Shown here one piece after another: positions 1-8,759 of a stretch of 43,100 nt of DNA. Under the pieces are notes generated by a model. That model saw only the letters and a list, made by a program, of their open reading frames with translations. It had not been told where the DNA came from and did no database searches. The DNA comes from an uncultured Bacteroidales bacterium. Lineage in GTDB: Bacteria > Bacteroidota > Bacteroidia > Bacteroidales > UBA932. Each line of letters starts with the position of its first letter. The first letter of the stretch is position 1. Location: positions 1 through 43,100 of the forward strand of contig CAMNNY010000117.1 in assembly GCA_946546175.1 (NCBI GenBank), in the 5' to 3' direction. Both the position numbers and the translations under genes were made by a program.

Positions 1-57
1 GGAATTACGATTTAACGGCCTAAAGTTAATCATTATCCGCCACTTGTCCAAACGAAA

Positions 58-84
58 GGCCCCCTGGAGCGAATCCAGAGGGCC
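58..84 (-). terminator. Probable intrinsic terminator of the mnmE transcript
   Basis: Inverted repeat GGCCCcCTGGA-GCGAA-TCCAGaGGGCC (11-bp arms, one mismatch). On the minus strand it is followed by TTTCGTTTGG. It lies about 130 nt past the mnmE stop. Confidence 0.65.
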
Positions 85-112
85 TGACAGTTTCAGGTCT
101 CAGTCCCGGAGA

Positions 113-214
113 CTACGGCTCGCCGCCACCGGCCGCAGCAGCGGCGGTGGGCTCTTCCACGAGTTTGATGACGGATGCTTTGGCGCGGGATTTGGTGATT
201 ATTTTGATAATCAA
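113..214 (-). CDS. Possible 33-aa small ORF directly abutting the mnmE stop codon (TTG start)
   Basis: Reads LIIKIITKSRAKASVIKLVEEPTAAAAAGGGEP-stop (TAG at 113-115), in the mnmE frame immediately after the mnmE TGA. A terminator-like hairpin follows. Non-ATG start and no homology evidence. Confidence 0.3.
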   Translation of the reverse strand: MIIKIITKSRAKASVIKLVEEPTAAAAAGGGEP

Positions 215-1585
215 TCACTTTCCGATGCAGAACCGCCCGAATATCTCTCCGAGCAGTTCGTCGGTGGTGATTTCGCCGAAGATGGAGCCGAGGCTGGAGA
301 TTGCGGCGCGCAGATCCTCGGCCAGAAGGTCGCCGGGGAGGTTGCGGGAAAGGGCGTCGGAGGCGCGAGAAAGGTCTTCTGAAGCATCGCAGAGGGCCTG
401 ATAGTGGCGGGCAGAGGTGACGATTGCGCCCTCGCCTGAGGAGAGGCCGAAGCCGCATGAGGCAATAGCGGAGCGCAGAGCATCCAGGCCAGTGCCTCGA
501 AGAGCCGATATCGCAACAGTCTGGTGTGCAAAACCCGCAGAATCACACACCGGCTCGTCCGATCCCGCCGCCAGATCGCATTTATTCAGCGCGACAATGA
601 CCTTTTGGTCTTCGGACACTTCGTCCATGACACGGCGAAGAACAGCCTCGCGCGAAGAAGGGGAGTCGCAGGCATCCAGAAGGCAGATTACGATGGCAGC
701 TGAGCGGAGCTTTTCGAGCGAGCGCCCGATGCCGAGCCGCTCCACCGTGTCAGAAGAATCGCGCAACCCCGCCGTATCGATAAATCGGTACCGGACACCG
801 TCCAGGACCATAGTCTCCTCGACGGTATCGCGCGTGGTCCCGGGGATATCCGAAACGATCGCGCGGTCTTCGCCCAAGAGGGCGTTTAGAAGGGTGCTTT
901 TCCCGGAATTGGGCGCTCCCACGATAGCGACCGGTACGCCGTTCTTAACTGCATTGCCCACACGGTAGGAGGCCTTGAGGGCATCCACGCGGCCCCGGCA
1001 GTCTGCCAGCAGGCCGGAAAGTCGCGAGCGGTCGGCAAATTCGACCTCCTCCTCGCTGAAATCGAGCTCCAGCTCCACGAGCGATGCAAGTTCGACCAGC
1101 TGTGCGCGAAGCCTGCGGAATTCCTCCGAATAACCTCCCTTGAGCTGCGAGAGCGCCAGCCTGTGGGCGGCCTGGGAGTCGGATGCGATGAGATCTGCCA
1201 CCGCCTCCGCCTGGGCAAGGTCCATCTTCCCGTTAAGGAAGGCCCTGCGGGTGAATTCGCCCGGCTCGGCCATTCGGCAGCCCATCTCCATCAAGCGCCG
1301 GAGCAGCTCGGAAACGACAAAAGACGAGGCATGGCAACTGATCTCCACTCCGTCCTCGCCGGTGTAGGAATGCGGGGCGCGGAAGACCGTCACAAGGACT
1401 TGGTCGAGCCCTTCAACCTCTCCGAAGGCAACTCTGTAGCCCTCGTAATCGGAAAGACGTCCGTGGCGAAGCCTGACAAGCTTGTCCGCGAACTCAAGCG
1501 CCCTCGGGCCGCTTACTCTTATCACGGCAATGGCTCCCGCCCCTGGAGCGGTCGCACAAGCACAAATGGTATCTTCAAATCTCAC
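215..1585 (-). CDS. mnmE: tRNA uridine-5-carboxymethylaminomethyl(34) synthesis GTPase MnmE
   Basis: N-terminus DTICACATAPGAGAIAVIRVSG, G-domain GAPNSGKSTLLNALLGEDRAIVSDIPGTTRDTVEE, and C-terminal FCIGK ending in the MnmE CxGK motif. GTG start at 1585. Confidence 0.97.
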   Translation of the reverse strand: MRFEDTICACATAPGAGAIAVIRVSGPRALEFADKLVRLRHGRLSDYEGYRVAFGEVEGLDQVLVTVFRAPHSYTGEDGVEISCHASSFVVSELLRRLMEMGCRMAEPGEFTRRAFLNGKMDLAQAEAVADLIASDSQAAHRLALSQLKGGYSEEFRRLRAQLVELASLVELELDFSEEEVEFADRSRLSGLLADCRGRVDALKASYRVGNAVKNGVPVAIVGAPNSGKSTLLNALLGEDRAIVSDIPGTTRDTVEETMVLDGVRYRFIDTAGLRDSSDTVERLGIGRSLEKLRSAAIVICLLDACDSPSSREAVLRRVMDEVSEDQKVIVALNKCDLAAGSDEPVCDSAGFAHQTVAISALRGTGLDALRSAIASCGFGLSSGEGAIVTSARHYQALCDASEDLSRASDALSRNLPGDLLAEDLRAAISSLGSIFGEITTDELLGEIFGRFCIGK

Positions 1586-1589
1586 GGCG

Positions 1590-1597
1590 CAAATTTA
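1590..1597 (-). promoter_or_regulatory. Bacteroidota -7 element (TAAATTTG) for mnmE
   Basis: Minus strand reads TAAATTTG-CGCC-GTG (mnmE start) and matches TAnnTTTG. No convincing -33 element was seen. Confidence 0.5.
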
Positions 1598-1611
1598 ACA
1601 CAAAAAATGCG

Positions 1612-1619
1612 TATCTTTG
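1612..1619 (+). promoter_or_regulatory. Bacteroidota -7 element (TATCTTTG) for the 1627 operon
   Basis: GCGTATCTTTGAAAGTATATG; matches TAnnTTTG, 7 nt before the ATG at 1627. The same GTATCTTTGA 10-mer occurs before 28642 and 40057. Confidence 0.6.
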
Positions 1620-1626
1620 AAAGTAT

Positions 1627-3720
1627 ATGAGAAGACTGTTTGTCCTAATGTGTCTGCTGGCCCTCGCGCTCAGTTCATCCGCCGCAGTCCCGACTTTTTT
1701 TGTCAAGGCTGCGCCTCAGGTCATGGATGCACTCAGATGTACAATCGACAGTTCAAGGGCTGACGGCGTCCTCAAGTGGACTGTAACCGTCTCCAACTTA
1801 TCCGACAAACGCATCGAGCCCGAGGCGGCCGGCATTTCTCTTGGCATCGATACCTACATGGACAAGTATCCTGAGTGGCTGGACAAATACTTCCCGACCC
1901 TACTCTACTGCGAACGTACTCACTTCTACGGATATTTCCAGAGTCCCTCCGGCAAGGTTATAGCCATCGCATCGCCCGACCCCGTCGCCTGTTGGCATCT
2001 CGACTATAACATCGCTTACGAAGACCCTCCGGGCTATCCTTTCTGGGGGCATCGGATTGAAGGTGCGTATCTCGATCTAATCCACTGTCTGCCACTTCCC
2101 AAGCATCATCCGCAGAATCTGACAGGCTTGGATCCTGGAGAGTCCAGGTCGTGGACTATATACCTTAAAGAGCTGGAGAGCCTCGACAAACTCGCTGAGA
2201 CCATCTCTGCTACTGCCGGAATACCCGTCATAGATCTGGAGAAGACCAGTTATGCCCCAGGAGAGAAGTTCCGCTACAAAGTATACGGAGAAGGGGTCAG
2301 GGTCAGAGCCCGCCGACGTGCGTTCAGGGGTACGCATACAATAACGGCAACCGACAGAGAAGGCCACATAGCCACTGCAACGGTTCATATCCGCACCCCT
2401 TGGTCCAGGACAATCAAGCTCGCACGGGCAGCAGCTCTTCGCTACAAGCAACACGGCGGCTCGCATGTCGAATCTTCCTATGGCTTCTTCTCCGCTTTTC
2501 TGGCTGCGAAGCATTTTCCCTCGACAATATATGACCCCCCGTTGAAAGATCGCTTCGACTTCCTTCTCGATCTGCAGTTTGACACTGTTCGTGCATATCC
2601 CAGAGTCTTTCCGGACCGCATCCAGAATACGGCGATGACCATAAGCATGCTTGCAGACAAATACGAAGCATACGGCGACCTCTCCGACCTGCGCCTTGCA
2701 AGCCGCCTGTGCGATTGGATGACAGACCATTCGCAGGCATCTGACGGCGCTTTCATGAATGGTAATACCGTCTACACCAGTGTCATCTATATAGCAAAGG
2801 CGATAGTTGAACTTTCACTTGCCGAACGCGATTGTGGCGATCCCGATCTGGAGGAGGCTGCAGAGAGGCACTATGCTTGCGCCGAGAAGGCAGTAGACCA
2901 GCTGGTCAGGGCCAGGGGAGACTTCAACACAGAAGGCGAGATTACCTTTGAAGACGGGATGGTATCCTGCTCGGCCCTGCAGATGGGGCAGCTCGCCCTT
3001 CTGACCGATGATCCCCACAAGAGGGCCATATATGCCGGAGAAATGCTCAGGCTTCTGGGTGAGCACGACTGCCTTACACAAAACTTCGTCCCGGATGCCA
3101 GAAGACGCGGGGGAACGCTCCGTTTCTGGGAAGCGCAGTACGATGTAATGCTTATCCCGAATATGATTTCCTCGCCCCACGGCTGGAGTGCCTGGAGGGC
3201 TTACGCTACTTACTACGCATACCTGCTTACGGGCGAAGAAAAATGGCTACGGCAAACCTTCGACGCGGCCGATGCTTTCTCCCAGCTGATAGACGGCAGG
3301 ACGGGCGAACTGAGATGGGCCTTCGTCGTGGACCCGTATGTAAGGGGAGTGCAGGCCGACGAGCCGATAGAGGGTTCGAGCAAGGACTCTCTCCTTTCCG
3401 GAAATCCCAACCCGGCTTGTTATCCCAACCATGAAAAGGTTCTGGGCGAGTGTTATGTCCCGATGGTAAGCGACTATCAGACCGTAAATGTCTGCGACAA
3501 CGACGTCCACGAAGTCTTCAAGTTCATAGCGGAGGCCGTACTCACCCGAGCCTTCATCCTCGAGCGGCCGGACGGAAGCATAGGGGCCTACAACTGCAAA
3601 GTCCGCAGGCGCGGCAAGACTCTTATCGTCAAGGCAGACGAGAAGCAAATCAAAGAATTGTCTGTAAATCTGAAGTCGGACTATGAAGTCCGTTTTTCCG
3701 GAAATATATCATCATTATGA
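1627..3720 (+). CDS. Secreted protein with N-terminal beta-sandwich-like region and (alpha/alpha)-toroid-like C-terminal region; candidate carbohydrate-active enzyme of unassigned family
   Basis: 697-aa ORF with a signal peptide ([20 protein letters not shown]), toroid-like helical repeats rich in W/Y/D, and translational coupling (ATGA) to a GH2 gene. No family motif firmly recognised. Confidence 0.75.
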   Translation: MRRLFVLMCLLALALSSSAAVPTFFVKAAPQVMDALRCTIDSSRADGVLKWTVTVSNLSDKRIEPEAAGISLGIDTYMDKYPEWLDKYFPTLLYCERTHFYGYFQSPSGKVIAIASPDPVACWHLDYNIAYEDPPGYPFWGHRIEGAYLDLIHCLPLPKHHPQNLTGLDPGESRSWTIYLKELESLDKLAETISATAGIPVIDLEKTSYAPGEKFRYKVYGEGVRVRARRRAFRGTHTITATDREGHIATATVHIRTPWSRTIKLARAAALRYKQHGGSHVESSYGFFSAFLAAKHFPSTIYDPPLKDRFDFLLDLQFDTVRAYPRVFPDRIQNTAMTISMLADKYEAYGDLSDLRLASRLCDWMTDHSQASDGAFMNGNTVYTSVIYIAKAIVELSLAERDCGDPDLEEAAERHYACAEKAVDQLVRARGDFNTEGEITFEDGMVSCSALQMGQLALLTDDPHKRAIYAGEMLRLLGEHDCLTQNFVPDARRRGGTLRFWEAQYDVMLIPNMISSPHGWSAWRAYATYYAYLLTGEEKWLRQTFDAADAFSQLIDGRTGELRWAFVVDPYVRGVQADEPIEGSSKDSLLSGNPNPACYPNHEKVLGECYVPMVSDYQTVNVCDNDVHEVFKFIAEAVLTRAFILERPDGSIGAYNCKVRRRGKTLIVKADEKQIKELSVNLKSDYEVRFSGNISSL

Positions 3721-5570
3721 AAAGATATCTGACCATATTAATTCTTACACTATCGCTTACACTTCCTTTATGTGCCCAGGGCTGGGCGCCTGCAGGAGAC
3801 AGGCTTAAAACCCGCTGGGCAGAGCAGGTAGACCCTAAATGTCCGCTTCCCGAGTATCCCCGCCCTCAGATGGTCCGTCAGGACTGGATCAATCTCAATG
3901 GCCTCTGGGATTATTCGATAACTAAAGCAGACCAGCAATACAGTAAGCCGGACGGGAAGATCCTGGTGCCCTTCTGCGTAGAGTCTTCGCTCTCCGGAGT
4001 TCAGAGAAGCATCACAAAAGAAGATGCACTCTGGTATGAAAGGACCTTTACAGTTCCTTCAAAATGGCGCAAACAGAGCGTTCTTCTTCATTTCGGAGCA
4101 TGCGATTGGAAAACTGAAGTCTGGGTCAACGGGACTAAGGTCGGAGAGCATAAGGGAGGATACGCCCCGTTTACTTTCGATATAACAAATGTCCTCAGAA
4201 AGAGCGGCAGGCAGACTATCCGGGTCAGGGTCGAAGATGCCAGCGACAACGGCTATCAGCCGCGCGGCAAGCAGTGCCTCTCGCCCCGTGCAATCTGGTA
4301 TACGCCAACTTCCGGCATCTGGCAGACTGTGTGGCTTGAGCCTGTAAACAAGTCGGCCTACATCGCCTCATACAACACTGTGTGGGACGGAAATACTCTG
4401 TCCATTGATGTCAATGCTGAAGGCGACTATGATGGGATTAAGGCAGTTCTCAAAGACGGTTCCTCAGTAGTCGGCGAAGGACTTAAGATAGCAGTTGAGA
4501 ATCCAAAACTCTGGAGTCCTTCATCTCCCAGCATTTATGGTCTGGAAATATCTCTTCTCAAGAAAGGGAAGACGGTAGACAAGATTGATGGCTACACCTG
4601 CCTTCGCACCGTATCCATGAAAAAGGACGAATGGGCAGGCTCGCATCAGAATGCATACAAGCGCCTGGCTCTGAACGGAGAGCGCCTGTTCATGTTCGGT
4701 CCTCTGGACCAGGGTTACTGGCCGGACGGAATCTTCACCGCGCCTACAGACGAAGCTCTGAAGTCCGATATAATCCGTACCAAGGAACTGGGCTTCAATA
4801 TGATACGCAAACACGTAAAGGTAGAGCCCGCCCGCTGGTACTACTGGTGTGATGTTCTCGGAATAATAGTCTGGCAGGATATGCCCTGCATCGCCGATCC
4901 GGACAGGGAGAACTCCGTCTGGCGCGATCCGGAGGTGGTTGAGAATTCCGTTAACTGGTGGTCCGGAGACAGCTTCGTAGGCGGTTCAGACTGTAAAATC
5001 CCCGAGGAGTGGAAGGACAACTATTACCACGAATGGGGAGAGATAATCGACGCCCTGAAGCCTTTCCAGTGTATTGCTGTCTGGGTGCCTTTCAACGAAG
5101 CGTGGGGCCAGTTCGACACCCGCGAGGTAGTTGCCTTCACCAGAGCACATGACTCGACCCGCCTTGTCAACGAGGCCTCCGGTGGAAACTTCCACTTCGC
5201 CGGCGATATAATCGATGTCCACCATTATTCCTGCCCGGCGATGAACGCCTTCGACCATCAGTTCATCAATGTCCTGGGCGAATATGGCGGTATCGGTTTC
5301 CCCGTAAAGGGCCATATGTGGGTGGAATCCTCAGACAACTGGGGCTACAGCTACGGTAAGGATAAGCAGGGTCTCCAGGACCTCTACGACGAATTCGGAG
5401 AGATGCTCAAGGTCTTCATCAAGACAGGATGCTCAGCCGCAGTCTACACGCAAACCACCGACGTGGAACTCGAATCCAATGGCCTGATGACCTACGACAG
5501 AGAGGTAGTCAAGTTCGACATCGAACATCTGAAAAACGTCAACCAATCTATCATAGAGACACTTAAATGA
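3717..5570 (+). CDS. Glycoside hydrolase family 2 protein (beta-galactosidase/beta-glucuronidase-like)
   Basis: [55 protein letters not shown], acid/base region [11 protein letters not shown] and nucleophile region [11 protein letters not shown]. Signal peptide present. Confidence 0.92.
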   Translation: MKRYLTILILTLSLTLPLCAQGWAPAGDRLKTRWAEQVDPKCPLPEYPRPQMVRQDWINLNGLWDYSITKADQQYSKPDGKILVPFCVESSLSGVQRSITKEDALWYERTFTVPSKWRKQSVLLHFGACDWKTEVWVNGTKVGEHKGGYAPFTFDITNVLRKSGRQTIRVRVEDASDNGYQPRGKQCLSPRAIWYTPTSGIWQTVWLEPVNKSAYIASYNTVWDGNTLSIDVNAEGDYDGIKAVLKDGSSVVGEGLKIAVENPKLWSPSSPSIYGLEISLLKKGKTVDKIDGYTCLRTVSMKKDEWAGSHQNAYKRLALNGERLFMFGPLDQGYWPDGIFTAPTDEALKSDIIRTKELGFNMIRKHVKVEPARWYYWCDVLGIIVWQDMPCIADPDRENSVWRDPEVVENSVNWWSGDSFVGGSDCKIPEEWKDNYYHEWGEIIDALKPFQCIAVWVPFNEAWGQFDTREVVAFTRAHDSTRLVNEASGGNFHFAGDIIDVHHYSCPAMNAFDHQFINVLGEYGGIGFPVKGHMWVESSDNWGYSYGKDKQGLQDLYDEFGEMLKVFIKTGCSAAVYTQTTDVELESNGLMTYDREVVKFDIEHLKNVNQSIIETLK

Positions 5571-7120
5571 GAAGATTATTTCTGGCGGCTGCCGCCATCC
5601 TTGCGGTTTGCTGCTCTTCGGAAGAAGCCCTGACCAGAAAGGCAGAGGCCGATTATGCCATACCAATCCGTAAGGGGGAGCCCTATTGGAACGTATACGC
5701 GAAGAAATTCACCTATGCGCCGGCCTTCGGTTTCGAAAAGGTCGAAGGAGCGGCCGAGTACCGATATACGGTCAGACAGAACGGCTCTGCAGTAGCCTCT
5801 TTCAAGTCTTCGACTCCCAATGATGACCTTGGAAGAATATGGAAGTTGATTCCTCCAGGAAAGACAACACTCACCGTCACTGCGCTAAACTCGCGCGGAG
5901 ACTCGCTATCGCTTGCCGGAACCCGCGAGTTCGTAAGGGATTTCCCTTTCAGGGGAGATTTCGAAGGCCCTGCAAAGAGCTATAGACAGACCGCCCTGGA
6001 TGCCTGCCGCTTCATCCACAACATGCCCTCTACCCGCCATTGGCAGGAGAGCGAGCTGCCGGATATGTCCTATCCCTTCAATTCGTATGTCTGTAAGATA
6101 GTGGGCGCGACAGTGCGCATCGAGTGTCTGGTAGCGCGCGAGATTCCCGAGCTCCATGACGAAGCGATAAAGGCCGCCCTTGGAGCCGGGCGCTACATGG
6201 CCTCCCTCGCTCAGCCCGAAGGCTCTCCGTTGGCTGGATGGCCACCCACCTATGGCGAGGCGCCGGAAGACGGCGACACCTACGTTTCGAAGGTCCAGGC
6301 GGGCAATGGGGCCAAGATGATGGTCCTGGAGGCATCTGTAGCCGGCGAAGCCTTCCTCGATCTGTTCGATGCTACCGGCGATTCCCTATGGCTTGAGCGC
6401 TCGCTCGCCGTTGCCCGGACTTATGCCCGAATCCAGCATGTAGACGGTTCATGGCCCATCAGGGTAAATCTCGCGACAGGGGAGTCCCTCAGCCACTTCC
6501 GCCTCTGGCCCGCACATGCGCTCAAGTACCTGCGCCGTTTCGAGAGCCAGTACGAAATCAAGGAGTTCGAGCAGACGCGCCTCAAGGCCGAGAAATACAT
6601 AACCGAGGTCGCGCTTCCGCGCTTCGACCTTTCGGGTATGTTCGAGGACTCGATGTGGGATGATTTCCCCTCATATATGAACCTTACGAACTTCACGGCC
6701 TCGCCCTATGCAGCCTATCTTCTGACTGCCGAAAAGCCCTCGAAGCTCGATGTCAGCAACGCCTATGACCTCATCCGCCTGAGCGAGGATCAGTTCGTCC
6801 ACTGGGACAAGTTCGAGGGCGTCAATGCCTTCCCGCCTTACGTATGCGAGCAGTATTTCTACGAAGAGCCCATCGATTCATCGATTGCAGATGTGTGTGA
6901 CGGGTATCTGTCGCTCTACGAATACAACGGCGACAAACTGGCTCTGGCGAAGGCAAAGGCCCTTCTGAATTCGCTGACCCGCTTCCAGGAACCGTCCGGC
7001 CGCATCCTTACTCTGATGGTGGACTTCGGCGATCAGGAGCCGGGTATAGAAGAGCTCTGGCTGAACAGTACATGGTGGACCGCTAGCCAGCTTCTAAGGC
7101 TTGATAAGCTTATTCGCTGA
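5567..7120 (+). CDS. Lipoprotein with (alpha/alpha)-toroid-like architecture; possible D-glucuronyl C5-epimerase-like or glycoside hydrolase-like protein
   Basis: 517-aa ORF with lipobox-like [20 protein letters not shown], then helical-toroid features ([40 protein letters not shown]). ATGA overlap with the GH2 gene. Confidence 0.6.
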   Translation: MRRLFLAAAAILAVCCSSEEALTRKAEADYAIPIRKGEPYWNVYAKKFTYAPAFGFEKVEGAAEYRYTVRQNGSAVASFKSSTPNDDLGRIWKLIPPGKTTLTVTALNSRGDSLSLAGTREFVRDFPFRGDFEGPAKSYRQTALDACRFIHNMPSTRHWQESELPDMSYPFNSYVCKIVGATVRIECLVAREIPELHDEAIKAALGAGRYMASLAQPEGSPLAGWPPTYGEAPEDGDTYVSKVQAGNGAKMMVLEASVAGEAFLDLFDATGDSLWLERSLAVARTYARIQHVDGSWPIRVNLATGESLSHFRLWPAHALKYLRRFESQYEIKEFEQTRLKAEKYITEVALPRFDLSGMFEDSMWDDFPSYMNLTNFTASPYAAYLLTAEKPSKLDVSNAYDLIRLSEDQFVHWDKFEGVNAFPPYVCEQYFYEEPIDSSIADVCDGYLSLYEYNGDKLALAKAKALLNSLTRFQEPSGRILTLMVDFGDQEPGIEELWLNSTWWTASQLLRLDKLIR

Positions 7121-8759
7121 GAGACTCCAAGAGGAACTTCCTCGTCTCCATATAACGGGTCGGGGAAGTACAATAGACCCACCAATTCGTTACGAGCCCG
7201 TCGCAGATAGCGCGGGCTTTTCCTACATCCTTGCGCTCCAGCATCTTCAGGAGTGTGATGTCTTCCAGACCGTCACGCATCTGCTCGAAGCGTATCGAAC
7301 GCAGGAATTTATGGTAGCCCGGGTAGACGATCCAGCTGTCGCCGCCGGGAAGTACCAGAGAGCCTGACCACTTGCTGGCGTCTTTGTAGCAGTCTGCATT
7401 CCAGTAATTGAAGCCCCAGTGCAGGAAACCTTCAGCGCCGTACTTATAACCCATCCAATAGACCATACGGCCTTTGAGAAGGGGCTGCTCGATAAATCTG
7501 TTGGGATACTCTTCCTGAGGGAAACAGCAGGTGTAAAACCAGATATGGTCTCCCGCCTTCTGGCGCTCCTTGTAGAAGTCGTAGTTGTTGTGCCAGATAT
7601 TCAGCTGAGGCACCCAAATATCCACCGCACCGGTCAGCCTGGTAGTCTGAAGAGCCTCAAGAACCTGGATGTCTTTCCAATAGCGGCGGATAAAGCGGAC
7701 GACCTCGCAGTAGCTTTCGGCATTGGCGTCGATAGGCTCGTCGCAGACTTTCTGGACCCACCTGTCTGCCCAGCCGTTCTGCTCGACATGGGCCTTGTAA
7801 GCCGGCAGGAACTGCGAGTAGAATTCCTGTACCCTGGGATCGGAGACGGGCAGCAGCTCAATCTCGTCGCCTCCCATCGGATAAAAGAGTCCCATCGGGC
7901 TTTCCCATACCGGGTTCAGCCTATGGCCAAGTTCGGCGCCCTGGATCCGTTCTCCCACCCCGTGGGCTATGTAGCCTCGGACCTGCTTGTCGAAAAGAGT
8001 CCAGTCGAAAGTCCATTTCCCGTCGCTTCCGCGCTCCATCCCGACTACCCTGAAGATATTGACCATGGACATAGTCTGATGGCCCTCGTACATCTTCTCG
8101 GCCAGCTGGTCCATATACTCCCAATAAAGGTCGGAATCAAGTTCGACCTTCTCGCCGTTGTTCCAATAGGTGAGGACCTCGGGGAAGTCGAAGACCCAGT
8201 TTACGTTCTCAAAGGATGGTTTCTCCATATCGAACGGGTAGACTTTGACCTTTACCGGCTCTCTGAAACAAAAGCCTCTTCCTTTCATAGTTACGGTAGC
8301 CGTGTAGATGCCCGCAGGAGTCCTTTCGGGGACACGCAGGGTAATCCAGGGACAGAAGGCTCTGAATGCAGGCAGATCGTAGCTGTCCTGTTCCAGAATA
8401 GGATCGGGGAAGAGCCCGGAATTGCTGCGTAGGGCGTCATGGGCCGGGTACTGCTGGAGTTCCGAGCAGCCTACATAATCGACGAGACCACATACCGGAG
8501 CGGGAATCTTATTACCCTCATCCGAGCGGAATTCGCTGCAACTGATCCTGAAGTTCTTGACCGGAGAATTGGAATACAGCGCAAACTGAAATTCTACATT
8601 CATCCCGCCCGCGGCGTATTGCATCTGGGGAGCGGCCGGAAAGGCCGTCATCTCAGGAAATACCTTGACAAGGGGATCTACCTGGCTGCAGGTTACCCTG
8701 ACGCATGAGAGCAGGCTGAGGGCTGCAGCGGCTATTATTGGGGCTCGTAACGCTTTCAT
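7110..8759 (-). CDS. DUF4091 / GH123-like putative glycoside hydrolase lipoprotein
   Basis: VQKVCDEPIDANAESYCEVVRFIRRYW (Asp-Glu pair as in GH123) and C-terminal YPGYHKFLRSIRFEQMRDGLEDITLLKMLER, typical of DUF4091. Paralogous to 30903..33194. Confidence 0.82.
   Translation of the reverse strand: MKALRAPIIAAAALSLLSCVRVTCSQVDPLVKVFPEMTAFPAAPQMQYAAGGMNVEFQFALYSNSPVKNFRISCSEFRSDEGNKIPAPVCGLVDYVGCSELQQYPAHDALRSNSGLFPDPILEQDSYDLPAFRAFCPWITLRVPERTPAGIYTATVTMKGRGFCFREPVKVKVYPFDMEKPSFENVNWVFDFPEVLTYWNNGEKVELDSDLYWEYMDQLAEKMYEGHQTMSMVNIFRVVGMERGSDGKWTFDWTLFDKQVRGYIAHGVGERIQGAELGHRLNPVWESPMGLFYPMGGDEIELLPVSDPRVQEFYSQFLPAYKAHVEQNGWADRWVQKVCDEPIDANAESYCEVVRFIRRYWKDIQVLEALQTTRLTGAVDIWVPQLNIWHNNYDFYKERQKAGDHIWFYTCCFPQEEYPNRFIEQPLLKGRMVYWMGYKYGAEGFLHWGFNYWNADCYKDASKWSGSLVLPGGDSWIVYPGYHKFLRSIRFEQMRDGLEDITLLKMLERKDVGKARAICDGLVTNWWVYCTSPTRYMETRKFLLESLSE

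Noticed and set aside
93-458. Arg-rich ORF (121 aa) on the minus strand overlapping mnmE
   Set aside because: Out of frame with mnmE, with a biased Arg/Pro composition typical of spurious GC-rich frames.
7104-7113. Palindrome ATAAGCTTAT at the convergent operon junction as a terminator
   Set aside because: No loop, low GC and no U-tract; better explained as chance within coding sequence.
5567-7120. Firm assignment as D-glucuronyl C5-epimerase
   Set aside because: General toroid resemblance only; no diagnostic motif could be verified by eye, so kept as a possibility.
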